A program made the translations under genes and the position numbers. Of a DNA stretch of 53,195 nt, positions 18,357 to 27,529 are shown piece by piece (within the stretch, counting starts at the first letter, position 1; the number at the start of each line of letters is the position of its first letter). This stretch comes from Bacteroidales bacterium (GTDB lineage Bacteria > Bacteroidota > Bacteroidia > Bacteroidales > UBA932). The notes under the pieces were generated by a model. It did no database searches, was not told the origin of the DNA, and was given only the letters and a program-made list of their open reading frames with translations. The stretch covers positions 1 through 53,195 of the forward strand of contig JAFYRK010000023.1 of assembly GCA_017559545.1 (NCBI GenBank). The letters run 5' to 3'.

Positions 18357-20245
18357 TAGTATTCTGTATCTTCGATTTCAAGGTCACCTAGTCCCGCAGA
18401 TGAGCCAGAAAGCCACCTTGGGTCACCGACATTGTTACCATATGCTGTTGTACCGCTCTTGAGTGTGAGGTCAAAGTTTGCAAGATCTGTGAACACATCA
18501 GCATTTGCAGAGGTAACTTCAAGGAAATCAGTTGTCTCCTCATAATTTGTGAAAGTGCTCTTCCAATCAGATGTAGCGAAGTTGTTTGAGTATGATGCAG
18601 TTACAAGGTTCTTGGCAAGAAGTCCGATAGGTGTTACATTGTTGCTTCCGCCGAACAGGTTGTTTGTAATGTCAATTGTACCCCTGACTCCATTCGCAAA
18701 TCTGACAAAATATGTTCTACCATTGCTTATCTTTCCTGTAGTATTTACAAAAGTATTCTTGTGGATATCTACATCAACGGTTCCTGAGGCAGATACCATA
18801 TTATTTACAAGCAGATACAGAGTTTTCTCAAATGTAGAATTTGTCACTGACACTGAACCAATATTATCTTCCTGTTTCTGGAAATACAACAGAGCTTTAC
18901 CCTCATCGGTGACGGCATTCATTCTGAAAATTGAATTGTTGATCTTTATATTTGAAATTGTAGCTCCTGTAAATGACACTCCAGAAGGAACATTGTTTCC
19001 GCCAGTTCTTACCAATGAATGTCTGTAACCTCTGAAAACACAATTATCAATTTCGAAAAGATTTATTGAGACACCGTTATTTGAAATCTGCAAAAAGTCT
19101 CCGTTAGACGTATTGTTAAACTCTACATTCTTAAATGAGAAAGTCAAACCAGTAAGGTCAGCAGCAGTAATCTCAAAAGAACATCCAGCACCGCCATTGA
19201 TTACCGGTTTCACATGTTCAGGATTACTCTTGATATAAATGGATTTTGTAGGATTGATACGTCCAGATCCTAATGAATAAGCAATAGCCTCAGTAGGAGA
19301 TGATTCCAGATAAAGCTTGACCTCACTTGCAGTAGAATTATTAATCTTGCTTCTCAAGTCTTCGCCACGCCTTACAAGAACATATCCCTTTGGCATATGA
19401 TCGTACTCACCCTCACCGATGGTATATGTGTTATGGTAACGTTTTCCTGCCTCTGTAGCCTTTGCAGGAGCCTTACGTGAGAATACCTCTTTAGTACCAT
19501 CCTCAAATGTCACAATCACATCAAGATCGGCATCTCCATTAGCTTCCATTGGGAAGATCGGGAAACGGGCAACGACATCCTCACCAGCCTTTGGCAAGCT
19601 GAACATATAAGTCAGGGTCTGTCTATACTGATATGTAGATGGATCTACAGCAATTTCCTTCGCAGACAGGTCAAGGTCTCCGATATATGGGAAGATCTTA
19701 TCAGCACCCTGCAGAGCTACTGATGTAATAGCCATATCTGATGTATTCTCAATAGTGATATCCCAAAGCCATGTAAGCTGCTTCATCTCTACTGATGCGT
19801 TATCAAAATCATTTCCGGCAACACTTCCCTTTCCTGCCATTAGAAGACGGGGGTAAAGCCATGAGTCTGTAATATCATAAGATATCGTCACACCTGTCAA
19901 CTTTGTACCTGTATACTTTGCATTATATGGATAGAAAGCGTAAACTGCTGTTCTCTGCTCGTTGGAACATACACTGCCATTAAATACTGCTGATTCAGAA
20001 TCTGCAGAAAGTTCCTTGACAGTAAACAAGTAGTTAGTCTGTCCATCTGCAACATCTGTATCAGAGAATACAGACAATTCGTCAAATGATTTCCATGTCA
20101 TTCCTCCATTTGCGTCTATAGCAGTCTTTGTAGGAACACCGATCTGAAGATCTACGTCAATTAGTTCCGGAGAAACCAATGCATCCTGTTTCTGGCAGGC
20201 AATTGCTGCAATCGCCACTGCGCATAATGTAAAATACTTTTTCAT
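18356..20245 (-). CDS. Surface lipoprotein: fimbrillin-like module plus DUF4957/DUF5123 beta-helix
   Basis: I chose the start at 20245, giving MKKYFTLCAVAIAAIACQ, a clean lipoprotein signal; an ATG four codons earlier (20257) is possible. The protein has about 629 residues. Residues 20-280 form a fimbrillin-like beta domain (PTKTAIDANGGMTWKSFDELSVFSD). The C-terminal 330 residues form the DUF4957/DUF5123 region, with repeated NNSIF and NSTFEKT rungs and the terminal NVGDPRW signature. Such proteins occur in Bacteroidota PULs, often with pectin enzymes, and probably bind glycan at the cell surface. The C-terminal half is strongly similar to that of the 20421-22394 product, indicating a duplication. 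Confidence 0.87.
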   Translation of the reverse strand: MKKYFTLCAVAIAAIACQKQDALVSPELIDVDLQIGVPTKTAIDANGGMTWKSFDELSVFSDTDVADGQTNYLFTVKELSADSESAVFNGSVCSNEQRTAVYAFYPYNAKYTGTKLTGVTISYDITDSWLYPRLLMAGKGSVAGNDFDNASVEMKQLTWLWDITIENTSDMAITSVALQGADKIFPYIGDLDLSAKEIAVDPSTYQYRQTLTYMFSLPKAGEDVVARFPIFPMEANGDADLDVIVTFEDGTKEVFSRKAPAKATEAGKRYHNTYTIGEGEYDHMPKGYVLVRRGEDLRSKINNSTASEVKLYLESSPTEAIAYSLGSGRINPTKSIYIKSNPEHVKPVINGGAGCSFEITAADLTGLTFSFKNVEFNNTSNGDFLQISNNGVSINLFEIDNCVFRGYRHSLVRTGGNNVPSGVSFTGATISNIKINNSIFRMNAVTDEGKALLYFQKQEDNIGSVSVTNSTFEKTLYLLVNNMVSASGTVDVDIHKNTFVNTTGKISNGRTYFVRFANGVRGTIDITNNLFGGSNNVTPIGLLAKNLVTASYSNNFATSDWKSTFTNYEETTDFLEVTSANADVFTDLANFDLTLKSGTTAYGNNVGDPRWLSGSSAGLGDLEIEDTEY

Positions 20246-20264
20246 TTCATTCTGCATTTAAGGT

Positions 20265-20405
20265 TTATAACTCTCCTCCATCAATGAAATCATTCATTGT
20301 GAAGCCATTATCACCAGCTTCTGGTGATGATGACGCGATGCATTGTTCCACTTCCAGGAAAATGCTTGTGACCTCAGGGGTCAGATAGTTGGTTTTTGTT
20401 TTCAT
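20265..20405 (-). CDS. Small 46-aa protein encoded between the two DUF4957/DUF5123 genes
   Basis: The minus-strand frame from ATG 20405 to TAA 20265 encodes 46 residues: MKTKTNYLTPEVTSIFLEVE, then QCIASSSPEAGDNGF, then TMNDFIDGGEL. It begins 15 bp after the upstream lipoprotein stop and ends 19 bp before the next start, so it fills the only sizeable gap in this part of the operon. Small Bacteroidota proteins of the form M-K-x-x-Y-L-x-P-E-x-x, with hydrophobic alternation, a small-residue stretch and an acidic Gly-rich tail, occur widely beside surface-protein genes, but their role is unknown. The single Cys is at residue 22. There is no cleavable signal peptide. Confidence 0.72.
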   Translation of the reverse strand: MKTKTNYLTPEVTSIFLEVEQCIASSSPEAGDNGFTMNDFIDGGEL

Positions 20406-20420
20406 AATGTTATAGATTGA

Positions 20421-22394
20421 TTAATTTATCCATCTTGGGTCACCCACATTAGCGGAATATGCTGTAGTTCCGACCTTGAGTGTCAGATCAAAGTTTGTCA
20501 GATCAGTAAACACTTCTGCATCAGAAGCTGATATTGTAACAAAATCTTTGGTAGTTTCCTTATACCACCCTTCAGTACAATAATTGTTTCGTACCGTTTT
20601 GGTTACCTGATTATTTGAAACCAGTGCAGATGTTACGAAATTCGACGTTCCTCCGAAAAGATTGTCCTGTATATTCAAGGTTCCTTTGACACCATTGACA
20701 AACCTCACAAAATAGGATGTTCCGGTACCAGCAGTATTCACAAAAGTATTATTGCAGATCGACACATCGACACTTCCTGATGATGAGTACATATTGTTCA
20801 CCAGGAGATAGATGGTATTTTCAAAGGTAGAATTAGTTACCGATACCTTATTCACATTATCTCCAGTCTGCTGAAGGTAAATGAGAGCTTTGCCATTATC
20901 ACTTGGCGCCTTCATTCGGAAAATACTGTTGTTGAATCTGATTTCCGAAATAACAGCTCCTGAGAAAGACACTCCCGATGGAATATTATTGCCTTTGGTC
21001 CTTATCAAAGAATGCTTATAAGTCTTTAATACACAATTGTCAATTTCAAGAAGTCTGATACCTACGCCATTATTTGACACCTGGAAGAAATCCGCATTTG
21101 AACTGCTGCTTGCCTGGAATTCCAGATTCTTGAATGAGAATGTCAGATTATCAAGATTTGCTACGGTAATCTCAAAGGTACATCCAGCACTGCCCTTTAC
21201 AACAGGCTTTACATTTTCCGGATCTGCTTTCAGGCATATTGATTTTGTCGGATTGATTCGATTTGAACCTATCGAATATTCCAGAGCTGATGAAGGTGAC
21301 GACTCAAGTTCAAGCTTTACAGTCCTGTACTTGGCATTATTCATTCTTGATTTTATCTCCTGAGCAAGATCTGATCCGGAAGCGACTTTTTCGAAAACAG
21401 GATTAACAGAAACAGGAACTACACATTCGCTGACCTTGCTTCTGGCATCCGTTACCACAACCTTGACAGATGTTATATAATCACGGATTTCATCACCTGG
21501 GATAGTCATGGCAATGTCATGCTCAACTGCACCTTCAACTGTCTGGCTTGCTACAAGGAACTCATAATCTTCGCCTGATGTATAGCACTCGACCTTTGAG
21601 ATACCGGTCCCGCTGGTTGCTGTACCTGTAATCACACATCCTTCAAACTCCGTCAGTGTTCCCGGCTGGACAAGACTAACTACCGGTGCTGGCAATGCCC
21701 TATAATTGATTTTCAGAGTACTTATGCTTGTCTTGCCGTAGGTGTCCACTGCAACTATTCTGATCAGCTGCGGAATGCGGTTGATGTCGTATGGGTTAAG
21801 TTCATACGTTGATGAATCGAACTCAAAATTTCTGGCATCAGTAAAATCAACTACCGGAGCGACGAGTTCTGAAGAGGTTGCACTTTGAATCAGTTCAATT
21901 GAGACAGACTCAAGGTCTGCATCAGAAGATACGGAAAAAGAGAACTGCGGTATCGGTTCACCTTCCGCAAATGCAATTCCTTCCGTATTCAGGGTTATGA
22001 CCGGTGCATTGACCTTTGATTTTATCTCAAAGGCGATACGTCCTTCCTTGACAGCACCTCCAAGGTCTGCAGCCCTTACAACAAACGCTGTCATATCATC
22101 AGTATAGACAGGTCTTTCATGAATCGAGCAGTGACGAGGGTTGAAGAACTCATTGATTTCTGTCTTATACGGCACAAGTTTACCATCATTCATCTCAATG
22201 AGCATCTGAACCTTGTCCAGACCAGTTTCCGAACGTACGATGCAGGTAATGAAAGGATTATCTACTACATTCAGATCGACAGGAAGAGATTCGAACTGAA
22301 ACTCTATGTCTATATTTCCCGGAGCGTATTCATCTTTTGTACAGGATGTGAACGCTACAAGAATCGCTAAAATATATATGGTAAATCTTCTCAT
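20421..22394 (-). CDS. Surface lipoprotein: Ig-like repeats plus DUF4957/DUF5123 beta-helix
   Basis: The 657-residue lipoprotein has MRRFTIYILAILVAFTSC as its signal. Residues 25-330 look like about three Ig-like/beta-sandwich units (for example KVNAPVITLNTEGIAF and LPAPVVSLVQPGTLTEFEG) in place of a fimbrillin-like module. The C-terminal 320 residues are the DUF4957/DUF5123 helix ending NVGDPRWIN. They share long near-identical runs with the 18356-20245 product (INPTKSI, VNNM, NFDLTLK, VGDPRW). A non-catalytic surface glycan-binding role is inferred from the architecture and its place just after susD and the fasciclin gene. The 46-aa gene follows 15 bp downstream. Confidence 0.88.
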   Translation of the reverse strand: MRRFTIYILAILVAFTSCTKDEYAPGNIDIEFQFESLPVDLNVVDNPFITCIVRSETGLDKVQMLIEMNDGKLVPYKTEINEFFNPRHCSIHERPVYTDDMTAFVVRAADLGGAVKEGRIAFEIKSKVNAPVITLNTEGIAFAEGEPIPQFSFSVSSDADLESVSIELIQSATSSELVAPVVDFTDARNFEFDSSTYELNPYDINRIPQLIRIVAVDTYGKTSISTLKINYRALPAPVVSLVQPGTLTEFEGCVITGTATSGTGISKVECYTSGEDYEFLVASQTVEGAVEHDIAMTIPGDEIRDYITSVKVVVTDARSKVSECVVPVSVNPVFEKVASGSDLAQEIKSRMNNAKYRTVKLELESSPSSALEYSIGSNRINPTKSICLKADPENVKPVVKGSAGCTFEITVANLDNLTFSFKNLEFQASSSSNADFFQVSNNGVGIRLLEIDNCVLKTYKHSLIRTKGNNIPSGVSFSGAVISEIRFNNSIFRMKAPSDNGKALIYLQQTGDNVNKVSVTNSTFENTIYLLVNNMYSSSGSVDVSICNNTFVNTAGTGTSYFVRFVNGVKGTLNIQDNLFGGTSNFVTSALVSNNQVTKTVRNNYCTEGWYKETTKDFVTISASDAEVFTDLTNFDLTLKVGTTAYSANVGDPRWIN

Positions 22395-22401
22395 ATCTCA
22401 A

Positions 22402-23007
22402 TTATTTGACATATACACAATTGCGGGAAAGAATATGAGCAGGGCCGTTGGTCATCAGCAGGTCGCTTGTACGGGCATAGATCACAGTACTGCTGCCACA
22501 CTGGTCCATAAGAGTGACCTTGTCCTGACGTTTGCTTGAAAGTGACTTGTCATTGTTCAGCTTGATGGTCATGACTGCATCAAGACTATTCCATAAAGTC
22601 AGCACATGAACAGGTTCATATCCAAGCATGCCATTATAACTGCTGTATTCTCCTTTTATGATATGGAAAAGCAGAATATCACGAAGCTTGTCAGCATCTG
22701 CATCAGCTATAGATCCAGCCTCGAGTTGAGTAAATACGTAGGAATTAAAAGCTGTATCATCAAGCAGAAGATAGGTATATTCGGCTTTCTGTTGAGCATA
22801 TAACTCCTCCATACCGCATTTCTCTATAGCCTGCTTCATTATTGCAAGGTCATAAGTCTTGGAGATGTATTCCCAGCAGGTAATCCCCTGATGCGGATCA
22901 AGAGGCTTCGGATCGAAATCATGGCTCTTCTGCAATGGCAGTTTATCACATGATACTGCCAGCAGGGCTATTGTCATCAATATAAAATATATCCTTTTCA
23001 TAATCAT
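22402..23007 (-). CDS. Fasciclin (FAS1)-domain lipoprotein
   Basis: The 201-residue protein has a lipoprotein signal (LLAVSC, Cys20). It carries a single FAS1 domain of about 135 residues, with YTYLLLDDTAFNSYVF as H1 box equivalent, LLFHIIKGEYSS, and the final NGPAHILSRNCVYVK as H2 region. FAS1 domains mediate adhesion or scaffold binding. In Bacteroidota PULs such lipoproteins accompany SusCD and DUF4957-type proteins at the outer surface. The ATG at 23007 overlaps the susD stop (TAATG), and a second ATG lies two codons later. Exact ligand is unknown. Confidence 0.85.
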   Translation of the reverse strand: MIMKRIYFILMTIALLAVSCDKLPLQKSHDFDPKPLDPHQGITCWEYISKTYDLAIMKQAIEKCGMEELYAQQKAEYTYLLLDDTAFNSYVFTQLEAGSIADADADKLRDILLFHIIKGEYSSYNGMLGYEPVHVLTLWNSLDAVMTIKLNNDKSLSSKRQDKVTLMDQCGSSTVIYARTSDLLMTNGPAHILSRNCVYVK

Positions 23008-24434
23008 TATTCTGTTCCGTAACCAGGGTTCTGGGTAAGTTTATCATTTTCATCAAGATGGGTCTTGGATATAGGGAAAAGATATTTGTTGACATCTTCA
23101 ATTCCTCCTACATCACCGGCATGTCCCGTTCTGACAAGATCAAACCAGTATTTTCCTTCACCAATGAGTTCTATCGTCCTCTCCTTCAATACTGCAGATA
23201 TGAGTTCCTCCGGAGTCATGAACTGCAAAGCTGAATATTCAGGCAATCCTGCTCTTACACGGATCCTGTTCAACTGAGCAACTGCATTTTCAAGTTGTCC
23301 TGTCGCTGCAAGCGCCTCTGCATGGAGCAGTACAAGGTCGCTCACGCGATACAGGATCAGATCGCCGTCTGAAACTACACCGCCGCTGCCGAATGTCGCA
23401 TTGTCCGGCCAGAATTTCAAGGTCAGTCTTTTGGTCGAACCGGATGAATATGTTGCCGCATATCTGTAATCGCCTGGCTCATAAAGCGACAAGAGTTGGT
23501 CAGAAGGCATCGCCTTGGCTACTCCTGTGCAGAAATATGATGTATTTCCGTTTGTTCCGTTTTCGAGTTCATCATAGGAGATATAGAAAATCCTTTCCTT
23601 GTTGAGCTTGTCAAAGGTCTGAGTTCTGTCAAACTTGGAGAATATCGCTCTCCACTGTGTTGAGAATGTACTCTGGCTCGCACCGGAAGAGAGTGTCATC
23701 AGCTGCCAGTATGACTTGGACTTTATAAGTGAGTTGACCTTATCCATCACTCCGATGACCTTATCATATTCATGCATCCATGCATAGACATCAGCCATGA
23801 TTGCATAGACGGACATTATATTGATTCTCGAACGAGAGAATGTTCCGTTTGAAACAGGTTGAGCATACATTTCGGCCATCTCAAGATCCGAGATGATCTG
23901 TCCCAGAATTTTGGTAGCAGAAGTCCTTTCCTTGAATACATTTCGGGCAGAATATTCCTCCACAGGTTCAAGGAAAAGCGGTGCGTCACCCCAGACCCTG
24001 ACGATATAGAAATAAGCCAGAGCTCGTACAGCGTAACTTTCCGAGAGATATCCGCTCTTTACAGAAGACATCATGCTCACATCAGGACCATAGGTAATGA
24101 TCAGGTTTGCCCTGTTGATTGTCTGATAAAGTTCAGTCCACTTCGCTGCCGAATTGGTTGATTTTATGTTATCGGTTATGATATCATACTGATCGGGACC
24201 ATTCGGCTGATTGCCGGTCCAGTTTCCGCCTCTCAGTTCTCCCCAATCGTAATATCCCTTGGACATTGCTTTTGAAAGGGAATAATACATTGATGTGACT
24301 GAACTCGCGACATCAGACTCTGACTTCCAGTAGCTGTTGCCGTCAAGAGAACTTTTTGGACTAAAGTCAAGATTACATGACATGACGGTGACCATCATAC
24401 CAAGACATAATGCTGTTCTGATTAAATTTCTCAT
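23007..24434 (-). CDS. RagB/SusD-family surface glycan-binding lipoprotein
   Basis: SusD-like proteins form the lid over the SusC channel and hand glycan to it. The start at ATG 24434 gives MRNLIRTALCLGMMVTVMSC, a lipoprotein signal; an upstream in-frame GTG (24440) is less likely because it lies inside the ribosome-binding site. The 475-residue protein has the SusD fold marks: LDFSPKSSLDGNSYWKSESD at the N-terminus, TPR-like SYAVRALAYFYIVRVWGDAPL, and the C-terminal LNRIRVRAGL, LKERTIELIGEGKYWFDLVR and LFPISKTHLDENDKLTQNPGY. A perfect Shine-Dalgarno precedes it, overlapping the susC stop. Confidence 0.97.
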   Translation of the reverse strand: MRNLIRTALCLGMMVTVMSCNLDFSPKSSLDGNSYWKSESDVASSVTSMYYSLSKAMSKGYYDWGELRGGNWTGNQPNGPDQYDIITDNIKSTNSAAKWTELYQTINRANLIITYGPDVSMMSSVKSGYLSESYAVRALAYFYIVRVWGDAPLFLEPVEEYSARNVFKERTSATKILGQIISDLEMAEMYAQPVSNGTFSRSRINIMSVYAIMADVYAWMHEYDKVIGVMDKVNSLIKSKSYWQLMTLSSGASQSTFSTQWRAIFSKFDRTQTFDKLNKERIFYISYDELENGTNGNTSYFCTGVAKAMPSDQLLSLYEPGDYRYAATYSSGSTKRLTLKFWPDNATFGSGGVVSDGDLILYRVSDLVLLHAEALAATGQLENAVAQLNRIRVRAGLPEYSALQFMTPEELISAVLKERTIELIGEGKYWFDLVRTGHAGDVGGIEDVNKYLFPISKTHLDENDKLTQNPGYGTE

Positions 24435-24446
24435 GATCACCTCCTT
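24435..24446 (-). promoter_or_regulatory. Unusually strong Shine-Dalgarno site of the susD-like gene
   Basis: The minus strand reads AAGGAGGTGATC immediately before the ATG at 24434. This is a 12-base perfect complement to the usual bacterial 16S rRNA 3' end (GATCACCTCCTT). Bacteroidota rarely rely on Shine-Dalgarno pairing. The site begins within the susC TAA, so ribosomes ending susC could re-initiate directly on susD. Confidence 0.8.
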
Positions 24447-27400
24447 ATAATGTTACATTGATACCAAATCCATACTCCCTCTTGCGCGGATATCTGCCGC
24501 TGTCAATGCCGAAGCTCAATGCATTCGCACCGGAGAATTCCGGGTCAAAGCCCTGGTAAGCTGTAAATGTAAGAGGGTTATTGCAGTACACAAACGCAGT
24601 CACATCCTTCATATGAGCCTTCTTCATCCACTGCCTAGGCAACTTGTAGGACAATTTGATATTGCGGATCTTGATGTATGAAGCATCTTCAATCCAGAAA
24701 TCAGACGGAGCAATCCTGTTGTATTCTACCGTAGATACAGGGCGGGCATACATTGCCAAATCACCTGGCTTTGTCCACATATTTGCAATCACGTCAGGCT
24801 CTGGAGAAGTATAAGTCCTCTGGAAGGTATTCCTTACCTTGCGTGCATAATTATAAATCTGTCCGCCGAACGAATAGTACAGCGAGACAAAGAGTGAGAG
24901 ATTCTTATATGACAAGGTTGTGTTAAGACCACCGAAGAAGTTCGGCTGGGCACATCCAATCTTCACTCTGTCGTCAGTATCGATGACACCGTTCCTTGAA
25001 TTTGGAGCGTCAAGCCAGTTTACATCTCCTCCCTTGAACGGAGTGCCGTCAGAATACTTCTTCTGGTATACAGTACCGTCATACATCTTTCCGTCCAGCA
25101 TATACTGATGCATGAATACACCGTCGCTGAATACCGGAGTAAGCTGTTTCCAATCCTCTGTAAAGGCATTTGACTCGTCGTACTGGAATATTCCGTCGTG
25201 CTTATATCCGTAGAATTCGCCGATTCTTGCACCCTCCTGGACATAGATGGCACTGTCTGAACCTGTATAGAAAGGAACACCGTCTGCCAGAGCAAGGATA
25301 ACACTGTTGTTTCTCGAGAGATTGAATCCCAGTTCCCATTTCCAGTCACGGCTGCGAAGGATATTTGCTGAGATTGCAAGTTCGAAACCCCGGTTTCTCA
25401 TTGCACCTACATTTCTTGTAATGGTAGAGAAGCCTGTTTCCTTTGGCAGCTGGCATGAATAAAGCAGGTCTGTAGTGTGCTTGTCATACCAGTCGAAGAC
25501 AACACTGAGACGATTGTCAAAGAATGCCAGATCGAGACCTAGATTGATCTGATTGGTCTTTTCCCAGCTCAGATCCGGATTGCCTAGACGTGACGGAGCG
25601 ACTCCTGACACACCTTCATAATAATTTCCGCTATTGTAGATCATCTGGGAATCATAATTACCGATGGCCTCATTACCTGTTACACCATAACTTGCTCTGA
25701 TCTTACCCTCATGAAGGAATGATGCACTCCATTCCATGAAATCTTCTTCCGAGAATCTCCAGCCGACAGATGCAGAAGGGAAATATCCCCATCTGTTGTT
25801 GCGTCCGAAACGTGAAGAGGCATCCGCACGCACATTTGCAGCAAGAAGATACTTACCAGCATATGAATATGTCGCCCTGGTAAAGAATGAAAGCATTGCA
25901 TGCTCTGAAATTGTCGTCGTAGTCGACGCGGTCTTTATCTGAGATGCGAAATTCAATGTATACAAGGCGTCTGTGACATAGTCGAGACCGGTTGTCTTGC
26001 CATAGTCGGTCCTCCAATACTGCCAGCTATGACCTAAGACAGCAGAAAACTCATGCTTATCCTTCTGAAGACTATAGTTGAAGTAGTTTTCATTAAGCAA
26101 TGTATATGAGTAGGTTCCTATATCCTCACCTGTAGTCTTGTCTGTGGCTGTAGTTCCGAGCAGGATAGATGGCTTGTACTTCTGGTTTCTGTTCATATAG
26201 AATGACCCAGTCAGGGTACTCGTGAACTTCAATCCCTTGACAATAGAAACCTCAGCATAATTAGTCATATTAGCATTGAGTTTCTGTGTCTTGTTCACTG
26301 CCTCCATCGCATAAGTAAGAGCACTGTTACGGTTCTCTATGTTATGCATATGATTGCCTTCTGCATCATAGATATTCCAATATGGCACCCAGTCATATAG
26401 GTATGAGAGTACGGATGACTCCGAATAAAGTCCATCATATGAAGCGAACGATGCAAAGACCTTATGCCCTATCGTGATGAACGGAGCAGCAGGGTATGAG
26501 ATATTAAGTCTCATGGTAGCCTTTGTATAATCCGTATTCGAGATGATACCTTCCTCGTTGATGAGTCCCATTCCGGCATAATACTTTATCTTGTTGGCTC
26601 CGCCACTGGCACTTATTTCAGCCTGATGCTTCAGAGCTGTCTGGAACAGATGGTCAAGGACATTGGTTCCCGAGTTCTGAAAACGGTTATATGGATCTGT
26701 ATTGGTCGATGCTACATTCTGTCCAAGACTCTGGCGCACAGAGTCGTAATATCTGAACTGCTCAGGAGTTGTCATTGCAATACAGTTGGCAAGCTGGTTG
26801 GCACTGAACTGGTACTTCACTCCGATTCGTGACTTGCCGGGAGTTCCTGTCTTGGTAGTTATCAGAACGACACCATTTGCGGAACGTGAACCATAGATTG
26901 CGGCCGAGGCGGCATCCTTGAGGATTTCTATGGATGCAATATCACCAGGAGCAATCATATCGGCACTTTCCACCGGCACGCCGTCTACTACATAGAGAGG
27001 CTCTGCTCCATCTCCGAAGGTAGATGTACCGCGGACCTTCATCACGGCACCTTCTCCCGGAGCGCCTGAATTTGTCACGATCTGCACGCCGGCCACCTGG
27101 CCCTGCATGGCCTCGAATATATCCGTAGGCATGCGGTTTTCAATTTCTGAACTTGAAACGGACACGACCGAACCTGTCATATCACGCTTTCTAATAGTAC
27201 CGTAACCGACTACCACGGCTTTATTGAGCTGATTGACATCCTCGCTGAGAATGACATTCATCTCCTTGGCTGTAGCATTCACTTCTATGGACTTGAAACC
27301 AAGGTATGACACAGTCAGCACTGCACCTTCGGTCACTCCTTCCATGGTGAACTTTCCGTCGAGGTTGGTGATTACTGCCTTCTTGCCTGACTTCTCCATG

Positions 27401-27528
27401 ATTGTGGCTCCGATAAGCGGTCCACCATCATTATCCGTGACTGTTCCAGACACCTTTATCGTCCGTTGGGCATAACCGACGGACGATATCAGAATACAAA
27501 GGAACAGCAACAGGGTTTTTATCTTCAT
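24445..27528 (-). CDS. SusC/RagA-family TonB-linked outer-membrane transporter
   Basis: The 1027-residue protein has a signal peptide (LLLFLCILISSVGYAQ). A carboxypeptidase-D-like beta domain follows (KVSGTVTDNDGGPLIGATI, residues about 25-100), then the plug with VVVGYGTIRKRDMTGSV and GAPLYVVDGVP-type motifs (EPLYVVDGVP, LKDAASAAIYGSRSANGVV). The 22-strand barrel ends in REYGFGINVTL. Length is typical of SusC proteins. It imports oligosaccharides across the outer membrane powered by TonB-ExbBD. It follows the GH31 stop by one base and leads into susD. The SusCD pair is the defining feature of the locus; the neighbouring GH28s suggest galacturonide-containing oligosaccharides. Confidence 0.98.
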   Translation of the reverse strand: MKIKTLLLFLCILISSVGYAQRTIKVSGTVTDNDGGPLIGATIMEKSGKKAVITNLDGKFTMEGVTEGAVLTVSYLGFKSIEVNATAKEMNVILSEDVNQLNKAVVVGYGTIRKRDMTGSVVSVSSSEIENRMPTDIFEAMQGQVAGVQIVTNSGAPGEGAVMKVRGTSTFGDGAEPLYVVDGVPVESADMIAPGDIASIEILKDAASAAIYGSRSANGVVLITTKTGTPGKSRIGVKYQFSANQLANCIAMTTPEQFRYYDSVRQSLGQNVASTNTDPYNRFQNSGTNVLDHLFQTALKHQAEISASGGANKIKYYAGMGLINEEGIISNTDYTKATMRLNISYPAAPFITIGHKVFASFASYDGLYSESSVLSYLYDWVPYWNIYDAEGNHMHNIENRNSALTYAMEAVNKTQKLNANMTNYAEVSIVKGLKFTSTLTGSFYMNRNQKYKPSILLGTTATDKTTGEDIGTYSYTLLNENYFNYSLQKDKHEFSAVLGHSWQYWRTDYGKTTGLDYVTDALYTLNFASQIKTASTTTTISEHAMLSFFTRATYSYAGKYLLAANVRADASSRFGRNNRWGYFPSASVGWRFSEEDFMEWSASFLHEGKIRASYGVTGNEAIGNYDSQMIYNSGNYYEGVSGVAPSRLGNPDLSWEKTNQINLGLDLAFFDNRLSVVFDWYDKHTTDLLYSCQLPKETGFSTITRNVGAMRNRGFELAISANILRSRDWKWELGFNLSRNNSVILALADGVPFYTGSDSAIYVQEGARIGEFYGYKHDGIFQYDESNAFTEDWKQLTPVFSDGVFMHQYMLDGKMYDGTVYQKKYSDGTPFKGGDVNWLDAPNSRNGVIDTDDRVKIGCAQPNFFGGLNTTLSYKNLSLFVSLYYSFGGQIYNYARKVRNTFQRTYTSPEPDVIANMWTKPGDLAMYARPVSTVEYNRIAPSDFWIEDASYIKIRNIKLSYKLPRQWMKKAHMKDVTAFVYCNNPLTFTAYQGFDPEFSGANALSFGIDSGRYPRKREYGFGINVTL

Positions 27529-27529
27529 T

